From the NCBI GenBank assembly GCA_964467985.1, contig CAYXTP010000003.1:62001-126000 (forward strand): a stretch of DNA of 64,000 bases. The letters are read 5' to 3'. This DNA is from GCA-2720975 sp964467985. GTDB taxonomy: Bacteria > Planctomycetota > UBA1135 > GCA-002686595. Of this stretch, positions 42,707 to 50,561 are shown piece after piece. A program made the translations under genes and the position numbers. The stretch's first letter is position 1, and every line of letters begins with the position of its first letter. Under the pieces are notes generated by a model, which ran no database searches, was not told where the DNA came from, and worked only from the letters and a program-made list of their open reading frames with translations.

Positions 42707-44112
42707 TCGTCGGACTCGTCCTCGTCCCCGCCCATGTAGCCGGCGGCCTTGAGTTGTTCGAGATCCGCCGCGCTCAACTTGCCTTCAACGGGAACGGGGG
42801 CGGCCATGGGGTATCGCTCTTCCCAACCAGCAAGGAACTCCCGCATTCCACGGGTCACTTCTTTCTGTGCGCCACTGACATCTGTCAGCAATCCATTGGG
42901 GCGCGAACCGATCAGCTGCAATTCATGCCGGGGCAGACCCGGATGCTTCGCGCGGTTGTTGAAGTACTGCCACTCCTGACCGACGGCAGAAATCTTGCTG
43001 ACCCCACGAAAGAAGGTCTCGCTCACCATGAGTTCCGGCAATTCCAAGGGCCGATGGGACCCGAGGACTAGTGGCCAAGCCGAGACGCCCAAGCAATCGT
43101 GCGGGGCGCCCAATTCGAGCACGTCCAGCACGGTGGGTAGCACGTCGAGCAGCCGCAGAGGTTCCTTCACGACTCGGGGCTCGGGCGCACCGTGTTGACC
43201 GACGTTCCAACTCGGGTTGTAGAAAATCAGGGGGACGCGAATGGAGGACTCGTACAACAGTGCGCCGTGGCCCTTGGAACGCACGACGTTGGGGTGGTCA
43301 TTCAGACCCTCGCCGTGATCGCTAAGGATCACGAAGAGCGTGTCCTCCCAGCCCGGCAGGGCCGCAATGCGCTTCACAAAGTCCTCTGTATCGTCCGTGA
43401 CCTGGCGCACAGCCCTTAGGTAGGCAGCCGATTCTTGTCCGGCGAACAGCCCCTTGTAGGGATCACGCAGATAGATGTCGGATTTGTGCTCGTGCACCTC
43501 CATGAGATTGAGCTGCAAGAACGCCGGCCGCGAACCGTTCATGGTCCGAGCAAACTCCACAGCAGCACCAAAAATCTGAGGTGCAGAACGTAGGGGCGCC
43601 TGCAGGTAAGACGTTGAGCCCTCGGGTATCTCACCGCCCGGCATGTGGAAGACCACCGTGCTGTCAGAATAGGCGTCGAAGCCCTGATCGAAGTTGTAAC
43701 GGCTGTTCAGGTTTGGATTGGCTGTGATGCCGAAGGTGGCGTAGCCCGCCTCCTGCACTATTTCTGCGAGGGTCAGTGCCTCATCCGGCACGATCTGCCC
43801 GTCCTCGGTGTACAGGCCCAGACTGCGCGGATAACGAGAAGTGAGTAGCGAGCCCACCGAAGGCAGGGTCCAGCTGGATTGGGCTGTAACCGAGTCGAAC
43901 TGCACACCCTTCTGCACCAGACGAGTCAATGCAGGGGACGTATCGACCTCGCAGCCGTAGCTCGAAACCTTGTCTGCCCGCAGCGTGTCGATCATGACGA
44001 GCACCAGATTGGTTGGACGCGGCGGCGGGTCCGGAGCGCAGCCACCTGCGGTAAGCCACAGGGCGACGGCCCAGGTCGGCCGCAGGAGAAGATCACGGGT
44101 CTTGGCAGTCAT
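42703..44112 (-). CDS. Sulfatase-fold lipoprotein without the formylglycine motif
   Basis: A 469-residue alkaline-phosphatase-superfamily protein. It has a lipoprotein signal (ALWLTAGGC, lipidated C25) and a metal site NLVLVMIDTLRAD. At the nucleophile position, SSWTLPSVGSLLTS replaces C-x-P-S-R: Thr82 takes the place of Cys, and Val the place of Arg. Formylglycine is therefore not made, and a Thr-based phospho- or sulfo-transferase or -hydrolase is more likely, as in phosphoglycerol transferases. FVILSDHGEGLNDHP and KGHGALLYESSIRVPLIF give the remaining metal ligands. The C-terminus carries AADLEQLKAAGYMGG, a motif also seen in the arylsulfotransferase-like protein at 49193. Start chosen at 44112, 7 bases after TATCGT. 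Confidence 0.82.
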   Translation of the reverse strand: MTAKTRDLLLRPTWAVALWLTAGGCAPDPPPRPTNLVLVMIDTLRADKVSSYGCEVDTSPALTRLVQKGVQFDSVTAQSSWTLPSVGSLLTSRYPRSLGLYTEDGQIVPDEALTLAEIVQEAGYATFGITANPNLNSRYNFDQGFDAYSDSTVVFHMPGGEIPEGSTSYLQAPLRSAPQIFGAAVEFARTMNGSRPAFLQLNLMEVHEHKSDIYLRDPYKGLFAGQESAAYLRAVRQVTDDTEDFVKRIAALPGWEDTLFVILSDHGEGLNDHPNVVRSKGHGALLYESSIRVPLIFYNPSWNVGQHGAPEPRVVKEPLRLLDVLPTVLDVLELGAPHDCLGVSAWPLVLGSHRPLELPELMVSETFFRGVSKISAVGQEWQYFNNRAKHPGLPRHELQLIGSRPNGLLTDVSGAQKEVTRGMREFLAGWEERYPMAAPVPVEGKLSAADLEQLKAAGYMGGDEDESDD

Positions 44113-44119
44113 GGGCTTC

Positions 44120-44125
44120 ACGATA
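44120..44125 (-). promoter_or_regulatory. Putative -10 element of a leaderless promoter (sulfatase-fold lipoprotein)
   Basis: TATCGT, spacer GAAGCCC (7 bases), ATG at 44112. Confidence 0.5.
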
Positions 44126-44164
44126 CCCGCCCGGTCCCTTTCGCGCGCTCGATCTCGACCTGGG

Positions 44165-45760
44165 TCACTTGATCGCCCCCCTTGGCGCGCGAGCGGGAAC
44201 TCCAGCCCGAACAAAGACGTTCAGAAACCCTGGTCGTCCTGGCAGGGGCAAGCTGAACGGGTGGTAGCTGGCTGGGAACCTCGGGCTCATGGCGATCTGC
44301 TGCTCGCTGATGCTGAACGCCTGGCGTTTGGCCTGGGCGAGCCAGTTCTTCTTGCCGGCCAGGGGCTCGGGAGTGGCCATCAGACGCAAGAACAGAATGG
44401 CCTGGGGCTGCCGGTCCAAGACGTACTCCCCGTCACCCTTGAGGTGTCCCTCCAAGGCGCCTGACGCCTCCGGTCGAGCCTCGACGCGCGCGATATGCCG
44501 GTCGCTGAGACCCATCATGTCGATGCAGCGCCGGCGCGCGAAGTAGGGCACACGACCGGCCGCAGTAGCCGCGATCCAATCGTCAGGTTCGAGCACCTCA
44601 TCCAGGAGTTTGCCCACGGCTAGGAGATCGGCGTGACGGTCGGCCTGGCCCGGCCAGTAGTCCGCACGACTGTGTGCAAAGGCCACGCTAGCGAGGCCCA
44701 CGACACCGAGCACCCATCCTGCAGTACGAGCACGATTCTTTCCGCTTGCGGCCTGCCCCCAAATTGAAATCGAAGCGCAAGCGAGGGCGCTCCACAGGGG
44801 GAAGATGGGAAGCAGAAAGCGGAACGTGGGCATGTAGTCCCCGCCCACGTAGATCACGTACAGGGCAAAGACGGACGTCAGCCAAAGACACACGGTGCGG
44901 GCCCCGCGCAATGGCTTGAGGTACAGCAGAAGATAAGGTGCCAGCAGAAGCGGCAACCCAAAACTCAAGCTCGCATCCCACACATAGCGCAGCCCCTCCA
45001 CGTGAATCGTGGAGTCGGAAGCCACTTTGGCGTGGAACGTGTTGGGCACCCAATCGCCGTAGGTCCATCGACGCCACATCACGTGCGCCCCTACCACAAG
45101 CCCAAAGGGCAGGGCGCGCGCGAGCATGGACTGAGCCCAGGAGCGCGGGGCGAGACCGGAGCGCCAAGCCGAAAAAGCATCTGCCAGCTCCAGCAATCCG
45201 AAGATCATCACACCCTCAGGCCGCGTCAACGCCGCGGCGGCCAACCACAGGCCCGAAGTCAGATCGCCGCGCGCTGTGCGTTCGGGCCTCAGTCGCGGCA
45301 AGAGGCCAGGTAACAACAGGGCCGCGAACATGGATGTCTCCAGCCCGCCCATGGCGTGCACTCGTTGAGTGGGCTGCAGAGCAAAAAGCAGCATCGCGGC
45401 AGCGGCGAACGCCGGGCTTGCCCCTAAACGCGTAGCCAGCCGCCCGCAAAGCACCGTCGCCAAGACGGTGAAGAGCAGACCCAGTCCCGGGCCCAACCAC
45501 TCCGGGTCCAGACCCAGTCCCATGCCTGCGGCGACGAGCAGGGTCCAGAGGAAGTTGGTGTACCCCTCGACCGGCTCCTCCCCGGCGTTGAAGACGAGGC
45601 CGTCCCCAGCAACAAGGTGCTCGGCGTAGCGGTAGGTGATGTACGCGTCGTCCTGGGGTGCATCCGTTCCGAACCAAGGAACGGCTACGGCCAGGGCGAT
45701 GGCCAGGACCCACAGTGCCCTGGCCCATGTGCCTGGGTGGTTCTCATTCGTGACGCCCAT
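44165..45760 (-). CDS. GT-C-like multi-pass membrane glycosyltransferase (AftB-like), copy 1
   Basis: A 531-residue membrane protein with about nine hydrophobic segments in the first 360 residues and a soluble C-terminal domain. The first extracytoplasmic loop has DDAYITYRYAEHLVAGDG then EEPVEGYTNFLWTLLV, where the Asp pair would be the catalytic or metal site of polyprenyl-phosphate-sugar-dependent GT-C enzymes; this loop pattern is shared with mycobacterial AftB. Others seen: MGGLETSMFA, LTRPEGVMIF, PNTFHAKV, YVGGDYMPTFRF. The donor is probably a lipid-linked sugar. A paralogue with the same loop lies at 50562. Start supported by TAGGAT 6 bases before the ATG. Confidence 0.8.
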   Translation of the reverse strand: MGVTNENHPGTWARALWVLAIALAVAVPWFGTDAPQDDAYITYRYAEHLVAGDGLVFNAGEEPVEGYTNFLWTLLVAAGMGLGLDPEWLGPGLGLLFTVLATVLCGRLATRLGASPAFAAAAMLLFALQPTQRVHAMGGLETSMFAALLLPGLLPRLRPERTARGDLTSGLWLAAAALTRPEGVMIFGLLELADAFSAWRSGLAPRSWAQSMLARALPFGLVVGAHVMWRRWTYGDWVPNTFHAKVASDSTIHVEGLRYVWDASLSFGLPLLLAPYLLLYLKPLRGARTVCLWLTSVFALYVIYVGGDYMPTFRFLLPIFPLWSALACASISIWGQAASGKNRARTAGWVLGVVGLASVAFAHSRADYWPGQADRHADLLAVGKLLDEVLEPDDWIAATAAGRVPYFARRRCIDMMGLSDRHIARVEARPEASGALEGHLKGDGEYVLDRQPQAILFLRLMATPEPLAGKKNWLAQAKRQAFSISEQQIAMSPRFPASYHPFSLPLPGRPGFLNVFVRAGVPARAPRGAIK

Positions 45761-45766
45761 GGCCGA

Positions 45767-45772
45767 ATCCTA
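45767..45772 (-). promoter_or_regulatory. Putative -10 element of a leaderless promoter (GT-C copy 1)
   Basis: TAGGAT, spacer TTCGGCC-like 6 bases (45766-45761), ATG at 45760. Confidence 0.52.
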
Positions 45773-45841
45773 CCCGCGTGGGGCAGGGCACTCCTAGCAG
45801 GGCCTTCACAAGGCACCACGATCTGAAGGAAACCCAGAGAG

Positions 45842-45847
45842 TAGAGT
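45842..45847 (+). promoter_or_regulatory. Putative -10 element of a leaderless promoter (GNAT gene)
   Basis: TAGAGT, spacer GCCCCC (6 bases), ATG at 45854. Confidence 0.55.
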
Positions 45848-45853
45848 GCCCCC

Positions 45854-46357
45854 ATGTCCAAGCCCCCCCCGCCCCTGCCAGACGGCTATCCCGATGCACT
45901 GCCCCCAGTGGAATTGCGCGAGTGGACCCGAGATACCTACCGCAACGCCTTCGCGCTGAAAGTGAAGGAGCACCAGAACGGCTTCGTTGCCGACAACGTC
46001 GGGTCACTGGCCCAGGCGCTCTTCCATGAGGAAGCACGCCCACTGGGTTGTTACGCCGGCGAATTGGCGGTGGGCTTTGTCATGTTGAGCGTCGAGGACG
46101 TGGGCAAGGGCATCCTGTGGGTGTGGCGCTTCATGATCGGCGCAGAGCACCAGGGCAAGGGCTTCGGACGTCAGGCGATCGCTGCCGTCGTGAACCATGC
46201 GCGCAGCATGGAAGGAGTCGAGCGCATTCACCTCAGCCACGTCCAGAAGCCGGGACACCCCGGGCCCTTCTATGAGTCCGTCGGTTTCACCTACACGGGA
46301 GAGGTCGAGCACGAGGAACTCATCATGAGTCGCGATCTCACCCCACTTGAGGTCTAG
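45854..46357 (+). CDS. GNAT family N-acetyltransferase (polyamine acetyltransferase-like)
   Basis: A 167-residue acetyltransferase. After VADNVGSLAQALFHEEARPLG comes AVGFVMLSVEDVG and the acetyl-CoA loop WRFMIGAEHQGKGFGRQAI (Q-x-x-G-x-G). The late HLSHVQKPGHPGPFYESVGFTYTGE resembles the end of PaiA- and SpeG-type diamine acetyltransferases. The acceptor is not determined; spermidine or a related amine is a reasonable guess. It is transcribed alone, convergent with the sulfatase gene at 46374. Confidence 0.85.
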   Translation: MSKPPPPLPDGYPDALPPVELREWTRDTYRNAFALKVKEHQNGFVADNVGSLAQALFHEEARPLGCYAGELAVGFVMLSVEDVGKGILWVWRFMIGAEHQGKGFGRQAIAAVVNHARSMEGVERIHLSHVQKPGHPGPFYESVGFTYTGEVEHEELIMSRDLTPLEV

Positions 46358-46373
46358 CGGGCGACGACGGGTC

Positions 46374-47741
46374 CTACTCGACCAGCAGGGGGTCGGACTG
46401 TTGCTCCATGACCGCGGCCAGTCGTCCACGCAGGTCTTCGAGGCGATCCGCTTGAGCCTCGTCCGACGCGAGGTTGGTCAACTCCCAGGGGTCTTCTGCC
46501 AAATCGAACAGCTCCTCGACGGGCCGGTGTTGAAGATCCCACACGCGCTGAGCCAGCACGGGGTCGGACAACGCGGCCGATTCGATCGCGCGCCAGGATG
46601 CTGAAGTGAGCATGACCGCGTTCTGAAAAACGGCGTCCGGGTCGAAATTGCGAATGTACTTCCAGTCACCCACTCGGATCGAACGGCTGGGCACATCCGG
46701 TTTGTGTCGGTGGCTGGTGTGTGAGGCGAAGATCGACTCGCGGTGCGTGTCCGTAGTCCCGCGCAGGACCGGGACCAGGGAACGGCCGTCCATGTCCGAG
46801 GGGGTTGGCGCTCCGGCCAGGTTCAGGAAGGTGGGCAAGAGATCAGCCAGTTGAACCAAGGCTGGGGTTGCGCGACCCGGTTCGATGGTTCCCGGCCAAC
46901 GCGCAAGCAGGCCAACACGGATGCCCGCCTCGTACAGGGTGGTCTTCGCGAAGGGGAAGGGGCTGCCGTGATCGGTGGTGTGAACTACAAGCAGGTCTTC
47001 AGCTGGAACCTGCTTTTCCAACACCTTGAGCATTTCTCCCACCGTGACGTCGAGGCGCCTGAGGGAGTCGTGGTAGCGAGCAAATTCCTGGCGCACTTCA
47101 GGCAGGTCGGGCAGGAAGCCTGGTAATTGAACGGTTGCCGGATCGTGCGGATCCTCGGGTCCATCCGACTTGCCCGTGGGGGCGCCGTCGAGGGGAAAGG
47201 GGTAGTGGGCGTCGCGCAGGTTCACGACCAGACAGAACGGTCGCGTATCGTCGGTCGACAGGAACTGCTCGAGCTGCTCCACGTACCACTCCACCGAACG
47301 GGCACCCGGATTCTGGGGCAGGGTGCGCGCGAAGAAGTCGAACTGGAAGCGCTCTAGAGGTTTGCCGCCGAGTTTTCCAATGAGGCCCGTGCGATAACCC
47401 GCGGGTCCAAGCAGGTCGCCCCAGATCGGAACCCCCTCGCCGATGGGGCCAAAGCCATCGCATCCGTTACGCGCTGGAAACCGTCCTGTGTAGAGGGCGG
47501 CGCGTGATGGCGTGCAGACCGCGCTGACCGCATAGGCACCGTCGAACCGCAGGCCCTGGTCCGCGAGCCGGTCCAAGTTTGGAGTGGTCACAGAGGGTGA
47601 GCCGTAGGCCCCCAGGAAAAGACCCTGGTCGTCGGCCACGAAGAGCACGACGTTCGGCTGCGCGCCGATGTCCGCAGGCTCAGGCAGACAGGCACCGCAG
47701 AGCAGTGCTAGAGCGATCGAGAAAATGAAGTTCAAACGCAC
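46374..47741 (-). CDS. Lipoprotein sulfatase, N-sulfoglucosamine sulfohydrolase-like
   Basis: A 455-residue formylglycine sulfatase with an N-terminal lipoprotein-like signal (IALALLCGAC, C18). QPNVVLFVADDQG binds metal; C76 in VCTPSRAALYTGRFPARNG is the C-x-P-x-R site converted to formylglycine; TTDHGSPFPFAKTTLYEAG holds the later ligands and catalytic Lys. The RNGCDGF and GYRTGLIGKLGGKP stretches and the C-terminal LQHRPVEELFDLAEDPWELTNLA resemble heparan-N-sulfatase-like enzymes. The substrate is probably a sulfated amino sugar or other sulfated glycan. It has a GTG start with TAGGGT 6 bases upstream. Confidence 0.9.
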   Translation of the reverse strand: MRLNFIFSIALALLCGACLPEPADIGAQPNVVLFVADDQGLFLGAYGSPSVTTPNLDRLADQGLRFDGAYAVSAVCTPSRAALYTGRFPARNGCDGFGPIGEGVPIWGDLLGPAGYRTGLIGKLGGKPLERFQFDFFARTLPQNPGARSVEWYVEQLEQFLSTDDTRPFCLVVNLRDAHYPFPLDGAPTGKSDGPEDPHDPATVQLPGFLPDLPEVRQEFARYHDSLRRLDVTVGEMLKVLEKQVPAEDLLVVHTTDHGSPFPFAKTTLYEAGIRVGLLARWPGTIEPGRATPALVQLADLLPTFLNLAGAPTPSDMDGRSLVPVLRGTTDTHRESIFASHTSHRHKPDVPSRSIRVGDWKYIRNFDPDAVFQNAVMLTSASWRAIESAALSDPVLAQRVWDLQHRPVEELFDLAEDPWELTNLASDEAQADRLEDLRGRLAAVMEQQSDPLLVE

Positions 47742-47747
47742 AGCCGC

Positions 47748-47753
47748 ACCCTA
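47748..47753 (-). promoter_or_regulatory. Putative -10 element of a leaderless promoter (lipoprotein sulfatase)
   Basis: TAGGGT, spacer GCGGCT (6 bases), GTG at 47741. Confidence 0.5.
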
Positions 47754-47835
47754 ACCCAGTCGTGGCGCAGAGTCCGAAGCAATCTCGCAGGGATCAGGGC
47801 ACAGCATCCGGGTCGAGCAAGCCCACACTTGAAAC

Positions 47836-49059
47836 TCAGCGCGGCTTGAATTCCGCAGCGTACAGGGCGGCGTGGATTTGCTTAGCCACAAGGGCGTGCC
47901 CGCGCACATTCAAGTGCAGGTCTGTTTGCCAGTAGAGGGCCTCGGGGTTGGCGGCAAAGACGGGGCGCAGGTCCAAGGTGGCCACTCCTGCCTGTTCCAG
48001 GGCCACTAGTGTCGCGTCGGCCAGCTCGTCGCAGATGCCCAGGCCTTCGGGATCCGCACCGATGCGGTCCATGGCCTGCACGAGGCGGTCCCGGAACAAC
48101 TCCGGCTGGCCAGCTGACGGCGGTGGCAGGTAGACGAACAGAAAACGCGCGCCGCGTTCCTTGCACTGTCGATCCAACTCCATGCCACAGGCGGACATCA
48201 GCCGCGCGGCGTCCTGGCCCGAGTCGGGATGGGTCAAGAATGTGAGAGCCTGGTGGATCTCCTGGCCTAGCATGGCCGTGCCATCCTTGCCCTCTTGGCG
48301 CAGGGGCGAGATGAATTCCAGGGGCACCGCTGAGCCTGGGGATCGGCGGTAGAGGTACCACCAGGGTCCCAATGCATCCCGGAAGTCGTTGCCGCCGTAG
48401 GAGACGAGTACGACGTCCTGAGGCTCCAGGTGCCCGTAAGCCGTCAGCGTGCCCAGGTAGTTGGCACACCCGTAGCCACTCACTGCGAGGTTCCAAACCT
48501 CCACGCTCTCCGCGGGCCGCTCGCTCCGCAACCGGGCTTCGAGCCGGTTGGCCAGGGTCTCGGAGTTCGAGCAAACCCCCTCGGCGTGGGAGTCCCCCAT
48601 CACGAGCACGTTCAGGTCGGCCGGCGGCTCCGGCGGGTCGTAGTTCTCGCGAATGCCCAAAGAATTCGTGTGACGTTTGAATTCCCCCGCCGGATGTTCT
48701 GCGAACTTGCGTTTCCAGCGCTTGTTCGGGAGCAGCGCGTAGTGAACGCCGGGTACGCGCTTCACGCGCTTCTTCTTGATCTGGGGGAAAAGCACGTGCA
48801 GGTCTTGTTCCGTCAACTCATCGCGCAGCCGGCGAGCGAAGTCCAGGCCTAATTCCGCCGCACTCTCGAAGGAGACGAGTTCTTCACCGGAAACTTCCCT
48901 GGCCGCGAGCGCATCCCGAAATTCGGAGGCGTCGCCCACGAACTCGATGGTGGACTCTTCCTTGGCCCCGCGGTCCAGATACCACCAGGCGCAGCCGAGG
49001 GCGACGAGGGTCGATACTGCCGCCAGACCCAGGCGCCGGGCGAGGATAGGGGCGGGCAT
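47836..49059 (-). CDS. Membrane-anchored SGNH/GDSL hydrolase
   Basis: A 407-residue protein with a single N-terminal helix (about 7-27) and a region of some 120 residues before the catalytic domain. The SGNH blocks are complete: VLVMGDSHAEGV (D156-S157), AVSGYGCANY (Gly block), LVSYGGNDFRD (GGND) and TDLHLNVRGH (Asp-x-His). It probably acts as an acetylesterase or deacylase on a surface polymer. The second half of the gene resembles the SGNH protein at 41600 in layout but keeps the normal GDS. No -10 hexamer adjoins the ATG; TAGGGT at 49106-49111 is 46 bases upstream, so this gene may have a leader. Confidence 0.83.
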   Translation of the reverse strand: MPAPILARRLGLAAVSTLVALGCAWWYLDRGAKEESTIEFVGDASEFRDALAAREVSGEELVSFESAAELGLDFARRLRDELTEQDLHVLFPQIKKKRVKRVPGVHYALLPNKRWKRKFAEHPAGEFKRHTNSLGIRENYDPPEPPADLNVLVMGDSHAEGVCSNSETLANRLEARLRSERPAESVEVWNLAVSGYGCANYLGTLTAYGHLEPQDVVLVSYGGNDFRDALGPWWYLYRRSPGSAVPLEFISPLRQEGKDGTAMLGQEIHQALTFLTHPDSGQDAARLMSACGMELDRQCKERGARFLFVYLPPPSAGQPELFRDRLVQAMDRIGADPEGLGICDELADATLVALEQAGVATLDLRPVFAANPEALYWQTDLHLNVRGHALVAKQIHAALYAAEFKPR

Positions 49060-49180
49060 GGTGATGGGTTTCGGGGGCAGTGAGTGGCAGGAGAAGCTCG
49101 GCTACACCCTACCCCAGGGAACTCCCCCAGTCTGAGGCATTCTCGAACTCACCCGCGGCGCGACCCGCCGTAGGACAAGG

Positions 49181-49186
49181 TACAGT
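49181..49186 (+). promoter_or_regulatory. Putative -10 element of a leaderless promoter (arylsulfotransferase-like gene)
   Basis: TACAGT, spacer TGAGCC (6 bases), ATG at 49193. Confidence 0.55.
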
Positions 49187-49192
49187 TGAGCC

Positions 49193-50521
49193 ATGCTGCC
49201 CCTCCTTCGCCTTCCTACTCGAGCCCTCGCCCTGGCTGCCCTGGTTCTGGGCGCGGGATGCGGGGGCGAAGACAGTGGAGTGCCGCAGGGGCCGGTACCT
49301 GAACGCGGCGGTCCCGACGAAGGACGCTGGCACACCTACCGCACGCATCGCTTCGACGACGGGCTCACCGATGAACAGCGCGCCGAGATCGAAGCACTGG
49401 AGGCCATGGGCTACGCCAGCGGCAAGCACAGTACGGACGTGCCGCGCGGGGTCATGCTGCACATCGAGGACCGCGCAGAGCCCGGATGGAACCTCGTCAA
49501 CTCGGCTCACGCCGCACAAGCACAATTGATCGACATGCGCGGGGTTGTCCAGCACACCTGGGCCATGCCTTTCGTTGAGGCATTCCCGAACTTCCCGGGA
49601 GAACACAACCATCGCTCCTTCTGGCGCCGCACACATCTGTTCGAGAACGGTGACCTGCTGGCCATCTTCGAAGGCCTGGGCATCATCAAGATCGACAAGG
49701 ACTCCAACCTCTTGTGGGCCAGCAGGGTGCGTGCGCATCACGATGCCGCACCCCTGTCGGATGGAAGCACCTGGGTCCTGACCCGCGAAGCACACATGGT
49801 TCCGCGCCTGCATAAGCGTAAGCCGGTGCTGGAGGACTTCATCTCCCTGCTCGACTCCGAAGGAAAAGAAACGCGGCGCATCTCGGTCTTGGAGGCCCTC
49901 GAAGCTTCCGACTACCACGATCTCTGGTCCGGCAAGGTCTGGCGCGGGGGAGACCTCCTGCACACCAACTCACTGGAGTTGCTGGACGGTTCGCTGGAGG
50001 CGACCAACCCGGCCTTCAAGGCCGGCAACTTCCTGATCTCCATGCGCTTGCCCAACATGATCGCCGTGCTCGACCCTGAGCAGGAAAAGTTCGTCTGGGC
50101 CAGCACGGGTACCTACCGCACCCAGCACGACCCGACGGTGCTGCCAAACGGACGAATCCTGTTGTTCGATAACAACCCAGGCCGCGAGGCGTCAGCCATC
50201 CTTGAGATTGATCCGGCTAGCGGCGCCGAGACCGTGGTCTACCGGGGCACGAAAGAGGACCCCTTCTACTCCGAGACCTGCGGTCTGTCCCAACGCCTTC
50301 CCAACGGAAACACGCTGATCACGGAGTCGGACTACGGCCGCGCCTTGGAGGTCACGCCTGAAGGCGAGAAGGTCTGGGAGTTCTACAGCCCCTACAGTGC
50401 TGGCGACAACAACGAGTACATCGCGACCCTCATGGAATTGGTGCGCCTGCCCCAGGTCGAACTCCCCGACTGGCTGAAGAATCCAAGCGAGGCGCCAGGG
50501 GCAGACGCCGAGGGCCGATAA
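49193..50521 (+). CDS. Arylsulfotransferase-like lipoprotein (beta-propeller, ASST family)
   Basis: A 442-residue exported protein with lipobox LGAGC (C20). After a 60-residue linker containing RAEIEALEAMGYASG it forms a beta-propeller: LIDMRGVVQHTW, LFENGDLLAIFEGLGIIKID, WASRVRAHHDAAPLSDGSTW, LLHTNSLELL, RTQHDPTVLPNGRILLFDN and LSQRLPNGNTLITESDYGRALEV. The conserved His residues in HHDA, LHTN and QHDP are those expected in the arylsulfotransferase fold, where a His is transiently sulfated. True PAPS-independent sulfotransfer has been shown only for a few members, so activity is inferred. It is probably co-transcribed with the GT-C gene 40 bases downstream. Confidence 0.82.
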   Translation: MLPLLRLPTRALALAALVLGAGCGGEDSGVPQGPVPERGGPDEGRWHTYRTHRFDDGLTDEQRAEIEALEAMGYASGKHSTDVPRGVMLHIEDRAEPGWNLVNSAHAAQAQLIDMRGVVQHTWAMPFVEAFPNFPGEHNHRSFWRRTHLFENGDLLAIFEGLGIIKIDKDSNLLWASRVRAHHDAAPLSDGSTWVLTREAHMVPRLHKRKPVLEDFISLLDSEGKETRRISVLEALEASDYHDLWSGKVWRGGDLLHTNSLELLDGSLEATNPAFKAGNFLISMRLPNMIAVLDPEQEKFVWASTGTYRTQHDPTVLPNGRILLFDNNPGREASAILEIDPASGAETVVYRGTKEDPFYSETCGLSQRLPNGNTLITESDYGRALEVTPEGEKVWEFYSPYSAGDNNEYIATLMELVRLPQVELPDWLKNPSEAPGADAEGR

Positions 50522-50561
50522 GGGAACCGGCGTCCCGCATCCCGCCGTCCCACCACCTGCC

